From Rhinopithecus roxellana (lineage: Eukaryota; Chordata; Mammalia; Primates; Cercopithecidae), in NCBI RefSeq assembly GCF_007565055.1, contig NC_044557.1, positions 138,551,493 to 138,615,492 on the forward strand: a DNA stretch of 64,000 bases, written 5' to 3'. The number at the start of each line of letters is the position of its first letter. Within the stretch, counting starts at the first letter, position 1. Positions 1-11,955 of the stretch are shown piece by piece. Under the pieces are notes generated by a model, which searched no databases, was not told where the DNA came from, and saw nothing but the letters and a program-made list of their open reading frames with translations. Position numbers and translations under genes: made by a program.

Positions 1-643
1 TATTCTTATAATTATCTGAAGAAAGATTCTAAGGGAAATATTTAGAGGATAGTGTTAGTATAAAAATAAACAAACCAACCAAAAACAAATGAATTGTAAT
101 AGAAATAAAATCCCATTTTCATGGAGAAAATAAATTGGAAATACAACTGGACTTTTCATAATAGAAATCAGAGTTATATTTATCAATACACGGATTAGGA
201 CAAAATGAGAGTTTAAAAAAATTTGGGAAAGCTTTTGGCAAATAATTATTTGGCAAATAATTATGGCTTATTCATTTACGAAGCAATGCTTTAACCGAGC
301 TGTAAGAACTGTTTAGTACATACATGGCAAATGGATTCTGTCACATTTGCCTATTCTGATTAAATTGTAGTAGTCGCCTGGAGAGACGGAGGGAGCCTTC
401 TTCTCCCAGGCTCCAGGGATAGGAGCATCATGGTTGATTAGGGCTTACTCATTCAAGCACAATTTGCTCATGTTTACAATCCTTTCTCCCTTTCAAAGGA
501 GAAGTAAATTGAAATTAATGGCAATTTCAGCAGTAAATGCCTTTTTTGAGAACCATAGCTAGTGCATTACACTGATACAGGTACCCTGTGAGGTACTTCC
601 CTCTAAAATAGTAAAATACTAAGGCTAAGGAAGTTGTCTCGTA
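1..643. other. No gene or clear repeat recognised
   Basis: AT-rich sequence with no recognisable mobile element and no open frame of note. It holds one perfect 15-bp tandem duplication (annotated separately). A slightly GC-richer patch around 375-425 looks unique. Confidence 0.5.
234..263. repeat. Perfect 15-bp tandem duplication
   Basis: The unit tttggcaaataatta occurs twice head to tail with no mismatch (234-248 and 249-263). It is probably a recent replication-slippage duplication. Confidence 0.85.
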
Positions 644-655
644 CTTTGGTTACTA

Positions 656-956
656 ATTATTATTTATTTACTTACTTATTTACTTTTGAGACAGGATCTC
701 ACTCTATCGCCCAGGCTGGAGTGCAGTGGTGCCATTTCAGCTTACTGGCAATCGTCACCTCCCAGGTTCAAACGATTCTCCTGCCTCAGTCATGCGACTA
801 GCTGGGATTACAAGAACCACCACCACACCTGCCTGATTTTTGTATTTTTAGTAGACATTGGGTTTCTCCATGGGTTTCACCTCCTGGCCTCAAGCGAACA
901 GCCCACCTCGACCTTCCAAAGTGCTGGGAATACAGGCTTGAGCCACTGCGCCTGGC
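656..956 (-). mobile_element. Alu SINE (J/S type), antisense
   Basis: The + strand shows the reverse complement of Alu: a T-rich tail, then the 'gagacaggatctcactct' block, both arms, and an end at 'gccactgcgcctggcc', which is the complement of the Alu 5' end. A perfect 12-bp target-site duplication, ctttggttacta, flanks it at 644-655 and 957-968. The first-arm region near 865-890 has lost about 20 bp relative to consensus. Open frames across it are Alu-derived, not genes. Confidence 0.95.
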
Positions 957-968
957 CTTTGGTTACTA

Positions 969-1381
969 CGTTTTTTTTTTTTTTTTCTTTTCCCACAGTG
1001 CTTAATGTGCATTATTAGATCTGACTTATTTTAGAGTCTAAATGAAGAATAACCTTCCGAAGCCCACAACATTAAGTAATAAACACCTGGGAATGGCATA
1101 GAGTGAACCACCTTCGCTTGTCCAGAGACAAAACGGCATCACTCGTGTTTAGCATAATGTTTCTTCAGAGTCCAGAAAGCATCACCAAGAGTTATTATTC
1201 TTCTCTAAGGACAAAAAGCAAAGCACTTACCGCAACTCCCCAATCTGTCAATTACGGCAGAGCTCTTTGCAAAAGATTGAGGATAGTGATAAGGGAAACA
1301 CATCAAATGAAATTAGTGAACAAAAAGAAAACTGAAGTATACTACTTCAAAAAAAATCTCTTTAATTGCTTTTTATACACA
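969..1381. other. Unique stretch, no gene recognised
   Basis: Begins with a T16 run followed by ctttt and cccacag, which resembles a splice acceptor, but no coding sequence or donor follows. A 101-codon frame from 1103 runs into the adjacent transposon and matches no family I recognise. Confidence 0.45.
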
Positions 1382-1884
1382 GGTGATGCTACAGCAACAG
1401 GGGTTTGAATTTCATGGATCCACTTATAAGCAGACTTTTTCAATAAAAGTTAGACTGAGTGTGCCTGTCTCTCATGCTTTTGGTTCTACCTCCTCCACCT
1501 CTTCTGCCTCTGCCTCTGCCGCTGCTGAGACAGAAAGACAAATCCTTCCTCTTCTCCCTCCTCTTCAGCCTACTCAATGTGAAGATGAAGAGCATGAAGA
1601 ACTTTACGATGATCTACTTCTGCTTAATAAATAATAACTATATTTTCTCTTTCTTGTGATTTTTAAGTAACATTTTATTTCCCTACTTTAATTATATAAG
1701 AATATATTATATAAATATATAACCTACAAAATACATGCTACTGGTAACATAAGCAGTCAAAAGAAGCTTTACTGATAATATAAACAGTCAATTAACACTG
1801 GTAGGGTATTAGTAGTTATGTTTGGGAGGAGTTAAAATTTATAGAAAAATTTTCAACGATGTGGGGGGTCAGCACCCAACTGTA
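1382..1884 (+). mobile_element. Tigger2-type DNA transposon remnant (pogo class)
   Basis: Both ends resemble the Tigger2 family. The left part reads 'gggtttgaatttcatgg' then 'ccacttataagcagac', matching the typical left terminal region. The right part has 'gtggggggtcagcaccc' and ends near 'aactgta', matching the usual right terminal repeat. The interior keeps a CTC/CTG-rich stretch and an acidic tail (CEDEEHEELYDD, then LLLLNK and a stop) that resembles the carboxy end of the autonomous transposase. The body is far shorter than an autonomous copy (about 500 bp), so this is an internally deleted, non-mobile derivative. The 83-codon frame at 1383-1634 lies wholly within it. Family is recognised from memory of the consensus; the exact subfamily is uncertain. 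Confidence 0.8.
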
Positions 1885-3139
1885 CATTATTACAAATGAA
1901 GTGTATATTTACACATATTTACACATATATATATACACATACATATAGGCACATATAATAATATGTAATCATGTATTTTTAGGGGAGTTTATAAGTCAGA
2001 TAAACTTCTGAAAGTTACCACACTCTTAAAAATTGCAGTAGAGATGAAAAATCTTCTGTGACTAATTTGTCTTTAATACTTTTCAGAGTAAAAATATCTA
2101 TTATTTATCAATAAGCATGTCTGTCTTTATAATATTCAATTATCTTCAAAATAATTTATATGACAGTAGACATATATTAAAAATAATTTAGCTCTTATTT
2201 ATCTGGGTCTTTCTTATCTCAAAAATTTCTCTTTTTCCATTTTGACACATGCAATTCAGTATGATACCTTAAATTATTTCTGGAACAGGGCAGGTATTAA
2301 ATGTAACATGGTGTTTTTGTTGTTTGTTTGTTTTTTTTTTTTTTTTTTTTTCTGGGCATGACTCTGTTACAGATGCAAGAATATAAGTGCTATTCTTGTT
2401 CTCAAGGAGCTCAACATCTACTTAAATACTAAATGTTAATGTATGTAAATTGTAGACTGAGGCATGAATTCACTGCTACAAACCACATAGATTTCAATGG
2501 CAGAAGGTGTTGAGTTTGATACTGCCATTTCAATGGCAGAGGCAGATGATTTTGATACAGCATCGAAAGACAAGTAGAATTTATAAAGATCCTGAAAAGA
2601 GAGGATATGATGCTCAAGGTGCAGAAAGCAGAGGTAACATGAGAAAGTCATGAAAGGTGGAATTTGCAAATCATGGTTGCGTGGTAAGTAGGTTGAGAGT
2701 GTGACTTGATTTTTATGATGTGGATTTGGGTTAGAGATCTTGGAGAGCTTATACTCTAGGCTAAGATTTTTAAGATGTATGATAAATAATGCATGTGTAA
2801 CAGAGAATATTGGAGGAATTTGAGCTAGTGACTACATACATGTCATTAATGTATTGTGAGCATTGACATAAGGAAAGTGGGAAGACAGATGAGAAATTTG
2901 ACATGAGGAAACAAGGTAATTACAAGTGATTCAGTTACAAAGTAATTTTATTTTGAGCAAAGATGTCAAAAGTGAAAATAAAAGAGTTGTGGCATCTTTA
3001 GGGCCAAAAACATGCTAAATTTAATATTTTTATTCTTAGTAACTAGAGTAGTGTCTAGAATATAGTAGAATTCCATAATTACACATAAAGAAGGGGAAAG
3101 GGCAGGTAGAAAACAGTTATTAAACACATTTTCCATGAT
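1885..3139. other. Repeat-poor AT-rich stretch
   Basis: Contains an impure TA/CA-rich run at about 1909-1975, a T tract of about 22 at 2330-2351, and a possible antisense L2 or MIR trace near 2375-2425 ('ctcaaggagctcaacatct'). No gene is visible. Confidence 0.45.
2491..2562. repeat. Degenerate 36-bp tandem duplication
   Basis: Two adjacent 36-bp units both start atttcaatggcaga and share tttgatac; about 29 of 36 positions agree. Being a multiple of three it preserves a frame on either strand, but no real gene is apparent. Confidence 0.7.
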
Positions 3140-3345
3140 AGGAATTGGGCTAGGAAATAGCACATACAATATTCACTGTATGATCACAATGACAGAGATA
3201 AGTACTATTATTCCCAATTTTACAGAAAGAAACAGAATACGTGAGGTTAGGAAATTTACTTACAGTCATTTGTCAAATAAATCTTAAGACTTATGAAGCA
3301 ACTAGGTTTGCATAAATCTTGAGCCCAGGTACTTAATACAACATT
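3140..3345 (-). mobile_element. MIR SINE, antisense
   Basis: The + strand shows the complement of the MIR core: 'agtactattattccc', then 'attttacag', 'gaggttaggaaatttactt' and a final 'ttgagcccaggta'. Divergence is high, as expected for this ancient mammalian SINE. Confidence 0.75.
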
Positions 3346-3712
3346 GGGCTAGAAGAAATAGAAAAATTATAACTCATTCAGCTTACAGAGTGAGGATGCT
3401 TCAAGGTCACAGAATAAATGTGAAGTATTCTGAAAAGGTCAATACTTAACTGATCCCTGCATTTAGATAATCTCTACTAATAAACATTAGCTTTTTGTTA
3501 CGTAACAAGGAAACTCTCAGTAAAATTTAGCTTTGGCATTAAATGTATATTTCAAGAAACATTCTTCTGGTTCTACAGTTATTTTCCCCACTCAAATATG
3601 AAAACTTCATAGTGTTTTTTTAAATATATTTGTATTATTCATCTTGAATCATCAGCTGTAGCTCTGTGACTATTTAGCCAAGATTTAGATGAATAAAATT
3701 TCATACTCTATT

Positions 3713-3964
3713 CCCAGCACTTTGGGAGGCCGAGACGGGTGGATCACAAGGTCAGGAGATTGAGACCATCCTGGCTAACCCAGTGAAACCCCGTCTCTAC
3801 TAAAAAATATAAAAAACTAGCTGGGCGAGGTGGCGGGCGCTTGTAGTCCCAGCTACTCGGGAGGCTGAGGCAGGAGAATGGCGGGAACCCGGGAGGCGGA
3901 GCTTGCAGTGAGCTGAGATCCGGCCACTGCACTCCAGCCTGGGTGACAGAGCGAGACTCCATCT

Positions 3965-4010
<46 letters not shown>
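3713..4010 (+). mobile_element. AluY, Old World monkey type, 5'-truncated, young
   Basis: Starts at 'cccagcactttggg', so roughly the first 30 bp of Alu are missing. A perfect 13-bp duplication, ttcatactctatt, flanks it at 3700-3712 and 4011-4023. The body carries 'gggcgaggtggcggg' and 'gagatccggccactgc', which I associate with cercopithecoid AluYR subfamilies. The tail is an uninterrupted run of 45 A (3966-4010), showing a recent insertion. Confidence 0.95.
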
Positions 4011-4012
<2 letters not shown>

Positions 4013-4023
4013 CATACTCTATT

Positions 4024-4851
4024 TCTTTTACCTTTGTAGTTCTGAAAATGATAAATTATAACGTTTACACTTCTATTTTCTCTATTTTCATTGCAGGGCT
4101 ACACAACTATTTCAATACATTATGACTCCCATATTATACATGGTATTTCCCCAAAGGTTGCAATATTCCTAATTGTTAAGAGACTTGAAATGGAACAAAG
4201 GCAAAAGTAAACTTATTCAAGTATTTTAGTGTCTTTTAAAGTTTTACTCTCAGCCTACAAAGGTTATTACTTTATGAAAAATATATCAGATGCATTCTCT
4301 AAAAGAAAATATAATTACAACCGAAATTAATGTTACAAAGAGTTCAAATGTTAACAAAAAATTATGTAATGTTTCTTGATACATTTAACACTCAATGATT
4401 GTTTATTGCCAAAAAAGAGGTAAGATAATTCAATGAAAACAAAGCAAAAAGTTCATGTGATTGTCAATTCTGTTTCCCAGCAAACCATGAGTACTCAAGA
4501 AGTAGATTTATTAATAAATCACCTTCAGTAAATCATGCAGTAGTGAAGTTGGCCACACAGTTGCTTTTATTTCAATTTTCTAAGACAAAGAACAAAATCC
4601 AAGAAAGTCACCTGGTGGCATTATATCTCCAAAAGCAAATGAAAAAGAATAGGGGGCAATCATGTAAAGATAATTTTATTTAAAACAAAATGTACAGCAA
4701 TACTAAGTTAAAATGATAACGGTCTAGTTAATCCTATTAACTATACACGCGGCTGAGAATAATTCTACTTCATAATCATCGTTGTCTTAGATTTCATGCT
4801 GTAATCATTAAATTAATTGAAAATGTATGCTGCATATATACAATACATTTT
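4024..4851. other. No gene or clear repeat recognised
   Basis: AT-rich, apparently unique. Only short scattered frames are present. Confidence 0.45.
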
Positions 4852-5166
4852 GGGTTTTTGTTTGTTTGTTTTGTTTTTTGTTTTTCTCTTAGAGTCTCAC
4901 TCTGTCACTCAGGCTGGAGTGCAGTGGCGTGATCTCTGCTGATTGCAACTTCTGCCTCCATGGCTCAAGTGATTCTTGTGTCTCAGCCTCCCAAGCAGCT
5001 GGGACTACAGGCGTGCGTCACCATGACAGGCTAATTTTTGTGTTTTTAATAGAGACAGGGTTTTGCCATGTTGGCCAGGCTGGTCTCAACTCCTGGGCTC
5101 AAGCAATCTACTCGCCTAGGCTTTCCAAAGTGCTGGGATTACAGGCGTCAGCCACCACACCCAGCG
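4852..5166 (-). mobile_element. Alu SINE (J/S type), antisense
   Basis: G/T-rich tail (tttgtttgttttg), then 'gagtctcactctgtcac', both arms, and the complement of the Alu 5' end at 'gccaccacacccagcgc'. 'gggctcaagcaatc' points to an older subfamily. I could not fix a clear target-site duplication. Confidence 0.93.
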
Positions 5167-6079
5167 CAAAATATGCTTAGATTGATTAATTTTAAATATT
5201 ATAATTGTAAGCATTTTTAATTAAAAAACAAATGAAACTAATAAGAAAAATAAGTATTCATCATAAATGCAAAGTGATGCAAAGTTAGGCAAAGAAAAGC
5301 TTTCCAAGAAAGGACCTCGGGATGTCTCATTACTGTGGTCAAAACAGCACGTTTAAGTGGATGACAATATTGGTACTAAAAATGTATTGTATATCACTTT
5401 AATTTCTTTTATGAAATATCTACGTTTTCAGTATTAAGCATAATATTATTCATAAATTAGTTCTACTTTGTTTTCTTCCCAATTTTCTTAGCCAATTTCC
5501 TCAAATGCTACTGTCATAGAATATAATTAAAAAGAGTAAATTTTGGCAGATTAATAAAGTTGGTGGTGGTGATTACCTAGTTAACTTGCAAATTATACAA
5601 GGTCATGTCATTTATCATATTGAACAAATCCACTAAAATATGCTCTTTGGAAAATGATATTGTTTACAGAATATCCTTATGTGTTTCTTACATTAAAAAA
5701 AAAAAAAAACTTGGATTTTATTACTCATTTGTTTTACAACCAAGATAACAATTACTAAGGTTAGGCATAAGCATTAAATACTTCATATATCCAGTCTGTA
5801 ATACATATTTTATGTATGTGTCATATAAAATTTCTTCATTACATAATGAGAGGGTTTACACAATTGCTAAGTGATAATAAAGTTTAAACCAAACCTTAGC
5901 AGAAGATATAGCCAGATTAAAAAAAAAAAAATCCTTTAAAAAATGTTTAATAAAAAAAGAAAATATTGTACAATGCATTCCATGAATGCGTTAATATGAA
6001 ATTATCAACAGTTGCATTTGGAGCTAAAAAAAAAAAAAAAAAAAAAAAAGACAAAAAAGTAAAAACGCAACAAAAAAAA
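5167..6079. other. AT-rich stretch with A tracts
   Basis: No gene. Several A runs occur (5695-5709, 5919-5930, 6026-6048); the last sits close to the following Alu monomer and may be related to it. Confidence 0.45.
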
Positions 6080-6209
6080 GTTGGGTGTTGTGGCTCACAC
6101 ACGTAATTCCAGTACTTTGGGAGACAAGGCAAGAAGATGGCTTAAGCCCAGGAGTTTGAGACAAGCTGGACAACATAGGGAGACCCTCCCTCTACCAAAA
6201 AATAATTTT
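6080..6209 (+). mobile_element. Free or truncated left Alu monomer
   Basis: A diverged Alu left arm: 'ggctcacacacgtaattcc', 'actttgggagacaaggc', 'gaccctccctctaccaaaa'. It stops after the left-arm A-rich region, so it is either a FLAM-type monomer or a truncated AluJ. An A-rich tract precedes it. Confidence 0.75.
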
Positions 6210-6687
6210 AAGATATGCTTACAACTTGTTTATAGATCATTAGTAACTTTTTCAACAGCACATGCTGTTTTGCTTGGCCACACAGTGAAAGTCACATTGC
6301 AGCCATGAATAGAATATATGCAGCCAATTTAATAGGAAGCAGATCTAATACTTCACCTCTCTTTTATTAATTTGGTTATGTCTTAGGTCACTGATTTTTA
6401 AATGATGTTCAATGCTAACTGTAATCCACAAATCAGCAAGATGAAACTGACAAAAAGTCTTCTTTTTGACAGGCTCAGAATAAAAAATATGAAAATATTT
6501 CAACAAGCAGTTTTGCTATTTGGGTTTACCAAACGCATTGTATTATAAACTGACTTTTGGGCAAACTTGTAAGAGAGTCAAAATTGTATCCACTGTTTCC
6601 TTGTCAATTTTATAGAATACTTCATGGGTAACATCTTTCTCAATGGCTCTCAGTGGCATCTTTACAAAACGATGTTTAAAAAAATTG
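6210..6687. other. No gene recognised
   Basis: Unique AT-rich sequence leading up to the inverted L1 fragment. The exact L1 5' breakpoint (about 6688) is approximate. Confidence 0.4.
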
Positions 6688-6872
6688 AGCGATTCATTGA
6701 TTTTTTGGAGGGTTTTTTGTATCTCTATCTCCTTCAGTTCTGCTCTGATCTTAGTTATTTCTTGCCTTCTGCTAGCTTTTGAATGTGTTTGCTCTTGCTT
6801 CTCTAGTTCTTTTAATTGTGATGTTAGAGTGTCAGTTTTACATCTTTCCAGCTTTCTCTTGTGGGCATTTAG
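6688..6872 (-). mobile_element. L1 ORF2 fragment, inverted 5' segment
   Basis: The complement reads as L1 ORF2 between the endonuclease and reverse transcriptase parts ('gcccacaagagaaagc', 'aactagagaagcaagagc', 'aaatcaatgaatcg'). It abuts, in opposite orientation, the L1 3' segment that follows. This is the layout left by twin priming during target-primed reverse transcription. The fragment has no coding ability. Confidence 0.9.
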
Positions 6873-7208
6873 TTCTCAGCAAACCTATCGCAAGAACAGA
6901 AAACCAAACACCGCATGTTCTCACTCATAGGTGGGAACTGAACAATGAGATCACTTGGACTCGGGAAGGGGAACATCACACACCGGGGCCTATCATGGGG
7001 AGGGGGAAGGGGGGAGGGATTGCATTGGGAGTTATACCTGATGTAAATGACGAGTTAATGGGTGCTGACGAGTTGATGGGTGCTGATGAGTTGATGGGTG
7101 CAGCACACCAATATGGCACAAGTATACATATGTAACAAACCTGCACGTTATGCACATGTACCCCAGAACTTAAAGTAAAATAAAATAAATAAAATAAATA
7201 AATAAATA
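6873..7208 (+). mobile_element. L1PA-type 3' end (sense part of inverted L1)
   Basis: Begins in the last part of ORF2 at 'ttctcagcaaacctatcgc', runs through 'catgttctcactcataggtg' and 'aacatcacacaccggggcc', then the 3' UTR with 'acatatgtaacaaacctgc' and an A-rich AAAT-repeated tail. Together with the inverted 6688-6872 piece it forms one 5'-truncated and inverted L1 copy. Subfamily looks like a mid-age L1PA. Confidence 0.93.
7048..7101 (+). repeat. 18-bp tandem triplication in L1 3' UTR
   Basis: Three adjacent 18-bp units (7048-7065, 7066-7083, 7084-7101), each of the form tgacgagttgatgggtgc with one or two differences. The usual L1 3' end has a single copy. In one frame it reads as repeated DELMGA. 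Confidence 0.92.
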
Positions 7209-8424
7209 ATTCAGTGATAATATTACAAATTTTTATACAGAATTAATTTATATACATATATATTTCAAACATTTTTGCTAGAGATCATTAATTCAGACTG
7301 TTTCAGGTATATTAGTAAGAATTTTGTGTTTGTGTTATCAGACCAAATTGGAATATGATAAAAGTTTTCAGGAATGGTCATTGATTACTCAGAAGAAGGA
7401 AAAAAAAAAGAAAAAAAAACTGCCTCATCCATCTCCTAAAAGTTCCAATCTATCTTTAAAAGACTGGATTTGCATAAAATCAAGATTTCTGAAATGGTAT
7501 ACATTTAATGTTGCCAAGAAAGTATTCATAAGCACAATCAATAAATTTATTGAATTAACAACACCAAGAGATTTCAAAATTTATGATATAGGTAAATGCA
7601 TCATTTGAAAGTAAAGAAAGGAAAACTTTGATTTATTCAACGAATACATTAATAATCAGAATAATAAACAATAATGATAAATTAGTTCACTGTTTGCCAT
7701 AGAACATTTTGAGTGATTTAAATATTACAACAAAGTTTATTTTCATAAACAAATACAATGTGTAACCTACTTGGGCAAATAAAATAGTTAAAGTAAAAAT
7801 GAGAAAATAAAAGAGAAAATGGCAAAAAAAGCAAGAAATAAGAAAAAAGTTCGGAAGGGAGGAGGAACAGAATAGAAGAAATATCATCTCTCTGAATTTT
7901 AACTATCTTGTAAAAGAATTCTCAGTAAGAAATGTAGTCTGTGCAGTCTAATAGATTGATACCAAATAATTTTTTAAAATAACATGAATATATAAATTAT
8001 TTTTAGAATATTATCAATTAGTTTTACCCTCTGAGATTTGACATACTCATCCTCAGTCTTAGCCTCTAATTAAAGGGAAAATAATTATAATGGATACTAC
8101 CTCCGACTACGACATGGAAAACTTGTCAAATATAATTCATATCCTTACATTTGGTGTGATGTATGATGAGTACAATGAATTCTTTTTTCTCTTTTTTGCC
8201 TACCACTAAAATATGCATTCTTCTTTCACTCTTCCATCAATTGTACGACCTTTGCTGGATGTAGCATACTGATTGGCTTGGGTGATGTTTATTAAAAATA
8301 GAAATGTTCATATATAACCTATTGACTTAGAACTCATTTCCTAATAATATGAACCAAACTTAATGACAGTCACCAGAAATGTCTGAAGAAATAAAAACGT
8401 ATAATATTATATTGAGACACCATA
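7209..8424. other. Repeat-poor AT-rich stretch
   Basis: No gene. Includes an A/G-rich patch near 7395-7420 and long A-rich segments near 7780-7880. No element recognised. Confidence 0.45.
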
Positions 8425-8565
8425 GCTTTAGAATCAGACATAACTGAATTTTAGACAATACTGCTGCAGGCAATCTTTCAAAAATAAATCTTGAGCAAAT
8501 TATTTGATCTCTTTGAACTTTAGATTTCTTATTTTTAAAATCAAGGAAGAAGTATGACTAATCTA
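8425..8565 (+). mobile_element. MIR SINE (diverged)
   Basis: Order of motifs follows MIR: 'gctttagaatcagacata', 'cttgagcaaattatttgatc', 'tctttgaactttagatttc', then 'ttttaaaatcaagg'. Low identity limits confidence. Confidence 0.6.
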
Positions 8566-9634
8566 AACTTTATTATTATTATGCATAGTATTAATAGTTA
8601 CATTTAATTTGGAGGAACATAGATAGGTCCTGCAATGGGCTACAACCCTATAAATATTCTTAAGAAATTAGAGGAAAAGAAAAATATATAGCACAAACTA
8701 TTCTACTAGGGAGATATATATGGATAAATCTTGAAATATATAATCCATCACTCTTATTTTACTTATGGGGAAATTAAGGCCAAGAAGAAATCTTCCATAT
8801 TTTTCCCAACTAGATACGGCACTGATAGAATTTGAAACAAACTTCTTAGTCCAGGTGTCTTTATTGACTCCTGTAATTCCTTTCACCCGGTTTTAAGAGC
8901 AACTTGATGATTATGAAGCCAACTCTTTGAACTATGGAGTGATTCAACTGACCTGCCTGAAGAGTGGGTTTTCCTTCTTCCTTCACTAGTTTATGTGGGT
9001 ACAGTAGTAAGAATTGACTTCCCAAATTTATGAGGATTGTTCTTTGGTAAAAAATGACCATCACACAATAATATTCAAGTATTTTCATATTTTTACATCA
9101 TTCAAAAATATGCTATGGATGCTTCGAATCCAAAAGACATAGATTTAAATATCTTATGTCCACTAGGACAGAGGATATGAATAAAAAAGCAAAAACAATA
9201 TAGGGTGGTAAGTCATAAATTCCTTAGCACATGAATAGGAATTTAAGAAAAAATTATAAAGAAGCTCATGACAAAGCAATTGTTACTATTTTGGAAATAT
9301 CTGGAAGAATTTTCCTAAAAGATGTAAGGAATACATTTCAATTGGTCAAGAAATATTGTTGTCTGTGCTTCATTATATATACAGCACTGTAGTACACATT
9401 ATGAAGAATAAAATCAAGTTCTTTTACTCAGATATGTGATGTTAATTCTTTAAAATTATGTTTTTTTTATTATTTACTCTATTATTTCTTCTTTCTATAT
9501 TATTGCTTATAATTCAAATAGTGGACTAGAGTTTGTTTTAAAGTGTGTTTTATAAAAATGAAACAAATGGCAAAACCGTTAAAATCTTCAATTGAATTGC
9601 ATTTTCTCTTTGTAGATATATTTCCTAGTACATA
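8566..9634. other. No gene or clear repeat recognised
   Basis: AT-rich; small frames only. Confidence 0.4.
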
Positions 9635-9860
9635 TATATGTATAAACAGTATATACTATATGTACTATTCATATGACATTATACTATATAACGTCATAGT
9701 ATGTACTATATATAACATAGTATATGTACTTTATAATATATATGTATATATGACATATCATAAATATGTATTCATATTATGAATAATATATATTATAAAG
9801 TACACATACTATATATGTCATATATATGTTCTATATAATGTATATAAAGTCATAAATATA
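9635..9860. repeat. AT-rich palindromic region
   Basis: About 225 bp made almost wholly of A and T with many TATATA/GTACTA variants. The core is an inverted repeat with 23-bp arms at 9719-9741 and 9788-9810 (22 of 23 paired) around a 46-bp spacer. It resembles a degraded palindromic AT-rich repeat able to extrude a hairpin. Arms contain gtactttataat and its complement. Confidence 0.8.
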
Positions 9861-11955
9861 TGCACACACATATTTTTCTTTAGGGAACACTTTTCACAAA
9901 TATTATGCCAGCATTTTTTTTCTGGCAAAAATGAGATTCCAAGAGACTGCTCAATATTGTGCAATAATAAATGAGAAAAAGGGCAAGAGACCAGAGTCAT
10001 CTAATAAATCTTGTTCATTATTCAATGTCTTTTATTTTCTCTCTTCATGAATATGATTATAAATAGTTGAAAGGATTACAATTATTTAACAATATCAGAT
10101 AAACTACCTATAAATTTGATCCTTCTTTTTAAAGATTTAGGTACTTCTCTGATTCTTCTGGAAATTGCAGACTAAGTCTACTTACAAATTAAATATTATG
10201 TTTTACTGAAATTCCTTACTTTAATAATCCAGGCCCCTTTTAAACAAATGAATTGATTCGTTGTGAATCTTATATTTCACATCATAATGCTCATTTCCAG
10301 AGCTTTTGTATTTCCTAGGTTTTCTAACACTTGAGTTATAAAGGCCTAATTGAAAAGGTACAAAAAATATTTTGAAACCCTGCTCAAAACCTAGAAAAGA
10401 CATTTTATCCTCAAAATGTAAATTATACACAAAATAGTCTGTGATGTAAGCACAACATTTTATTCTTCAAATTTATTTTAAGAAATATAAGATGTTTACA
10501 TAAGTGGTTATTGATAACATTAACTTTTAAATCATTTCACTATGAATGAATGGCAGTAAAAATTAAAGATACAAGTTTTAACTCTAAATATAAAACTTCC
10601 TGCATAGTTTTAATGCTTGAAAGTTAAATAATTTAGAGAAAATAAACTTTAGCCATTATAAAAAGCACTTTTGACATTCATGTCAACGGGACTTAAGTCA
10701 GCATGTCTCTTCTGATAGTGCAATTTGCTTGGCTCTATATTGTCAATTATAATTCCACTTTCCTGCTAAGTCGATACAATTAGATTACTATAGGCACTTC
10801 ATTACAGCCACAGGGAGGACAACAGCTGAGGTATACAATTTTCTTCCTATGATGCCAGCAATAGTAAATAGTTATTGGAACAATTGTCTGCAAAGGAGCA
10901 ATAAAAACTGCTGCATTAAATATTGTTGTGTCGTTATATCATCTCACAAAATACAGCAAAGACTTGAAAAATGTCAATGCCAGGACAATTTTGCTTTTCC
11001 CACTTGTCTGTTTTGGTAAGTTTCCTATAAATCAGTTGTTTTTCATTTATTCATTTAAACAATTCAGAATACACATTATCTCCAGGCCTTAGATTCCTAG
11101 TTTTAAAATGAAGGGAGTGAAGAATTTATGAATATTTGATGTCTCTCCAAATAAATCTTCAACAATAAAGAATAATGATATATTCTTCTTTATTAGATTG
11201 TTGTTTTCTCATAACAATATAAATTTCAGAGCTAAAGTTTACATCTTATTCTGATATAGTCCAATAGATTTTCTACTGTCATTGCTTTAAAGTACACATG
11301 CTACATTTCACATTCAGGTTTCTATTTTCAATTGGCATTCTAGTGTAATTCTTTCTTAATTTTACAAAGTTTATCTCTTCCAAGTTTTTATGCTCATTTT
11401 TTTTTCATCAGCCTTGGTATATCTCATGCATATTATTGAGTCTTAAACACCTAGCATATTTTATGACTTTCCTTATTCAAAAAAAAATCTGTAAAACCAA
11501 ACACAAAAACAAACTTTTAAGCAAAACAAATCAGATTAATAGTAATAAAATGTCTTTTACCAACATTCCATGACTTTTTAAGTGGAAAAATTTCATTTTA
11601 TGTGACATTAATATCTAACTAAATTTTACTGAGGGGTTATTAGTCCTTGGACATTGAGATTAGTCAGAGATTGCAAAACTCTTGAAGGAAACGTGAGTGT
11701 GTCTTAACAGTGTTCAGAGTTTAATCAGACAGACTAGTAGACAAATAATTACAGTACAGTGCAAAAAGTATCACATAATGTTCCTTAGCTCACTGGCATG
11801 AATCCATTTGAATTTAGGTATTTCAGACATCAGTTTCACCTGAGTCTCTTTACTGTGTGAAACTACTGCAGTTGTTGGTTTCTGCTGCCTCTGATTTCGT
11901 GCCTTTAAATTGGTACTGAAGTATCATTGTCAAATAATATCAACCACACCTACCC
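9861..11955. other. Long repeat-poor stretch
   Basis: About 2.1 kb with no recognised transposon and no convincing exon. The part around 10690-11000 has more even base composition than its surroundings and could be a conserved non-coding block, but this is only an impression. Confidence 0.45.

Noticed and set aside
971..998. Strong-looking splice acceptor (T16, ctttt, cccacag)
   Set aside because: No downstream exon-like frame or donor; the T run next to an Alu explains it.
686..1018. 110-codon open frame
   Set aside because: Lies across an antisense Alu; typical Alu translation.
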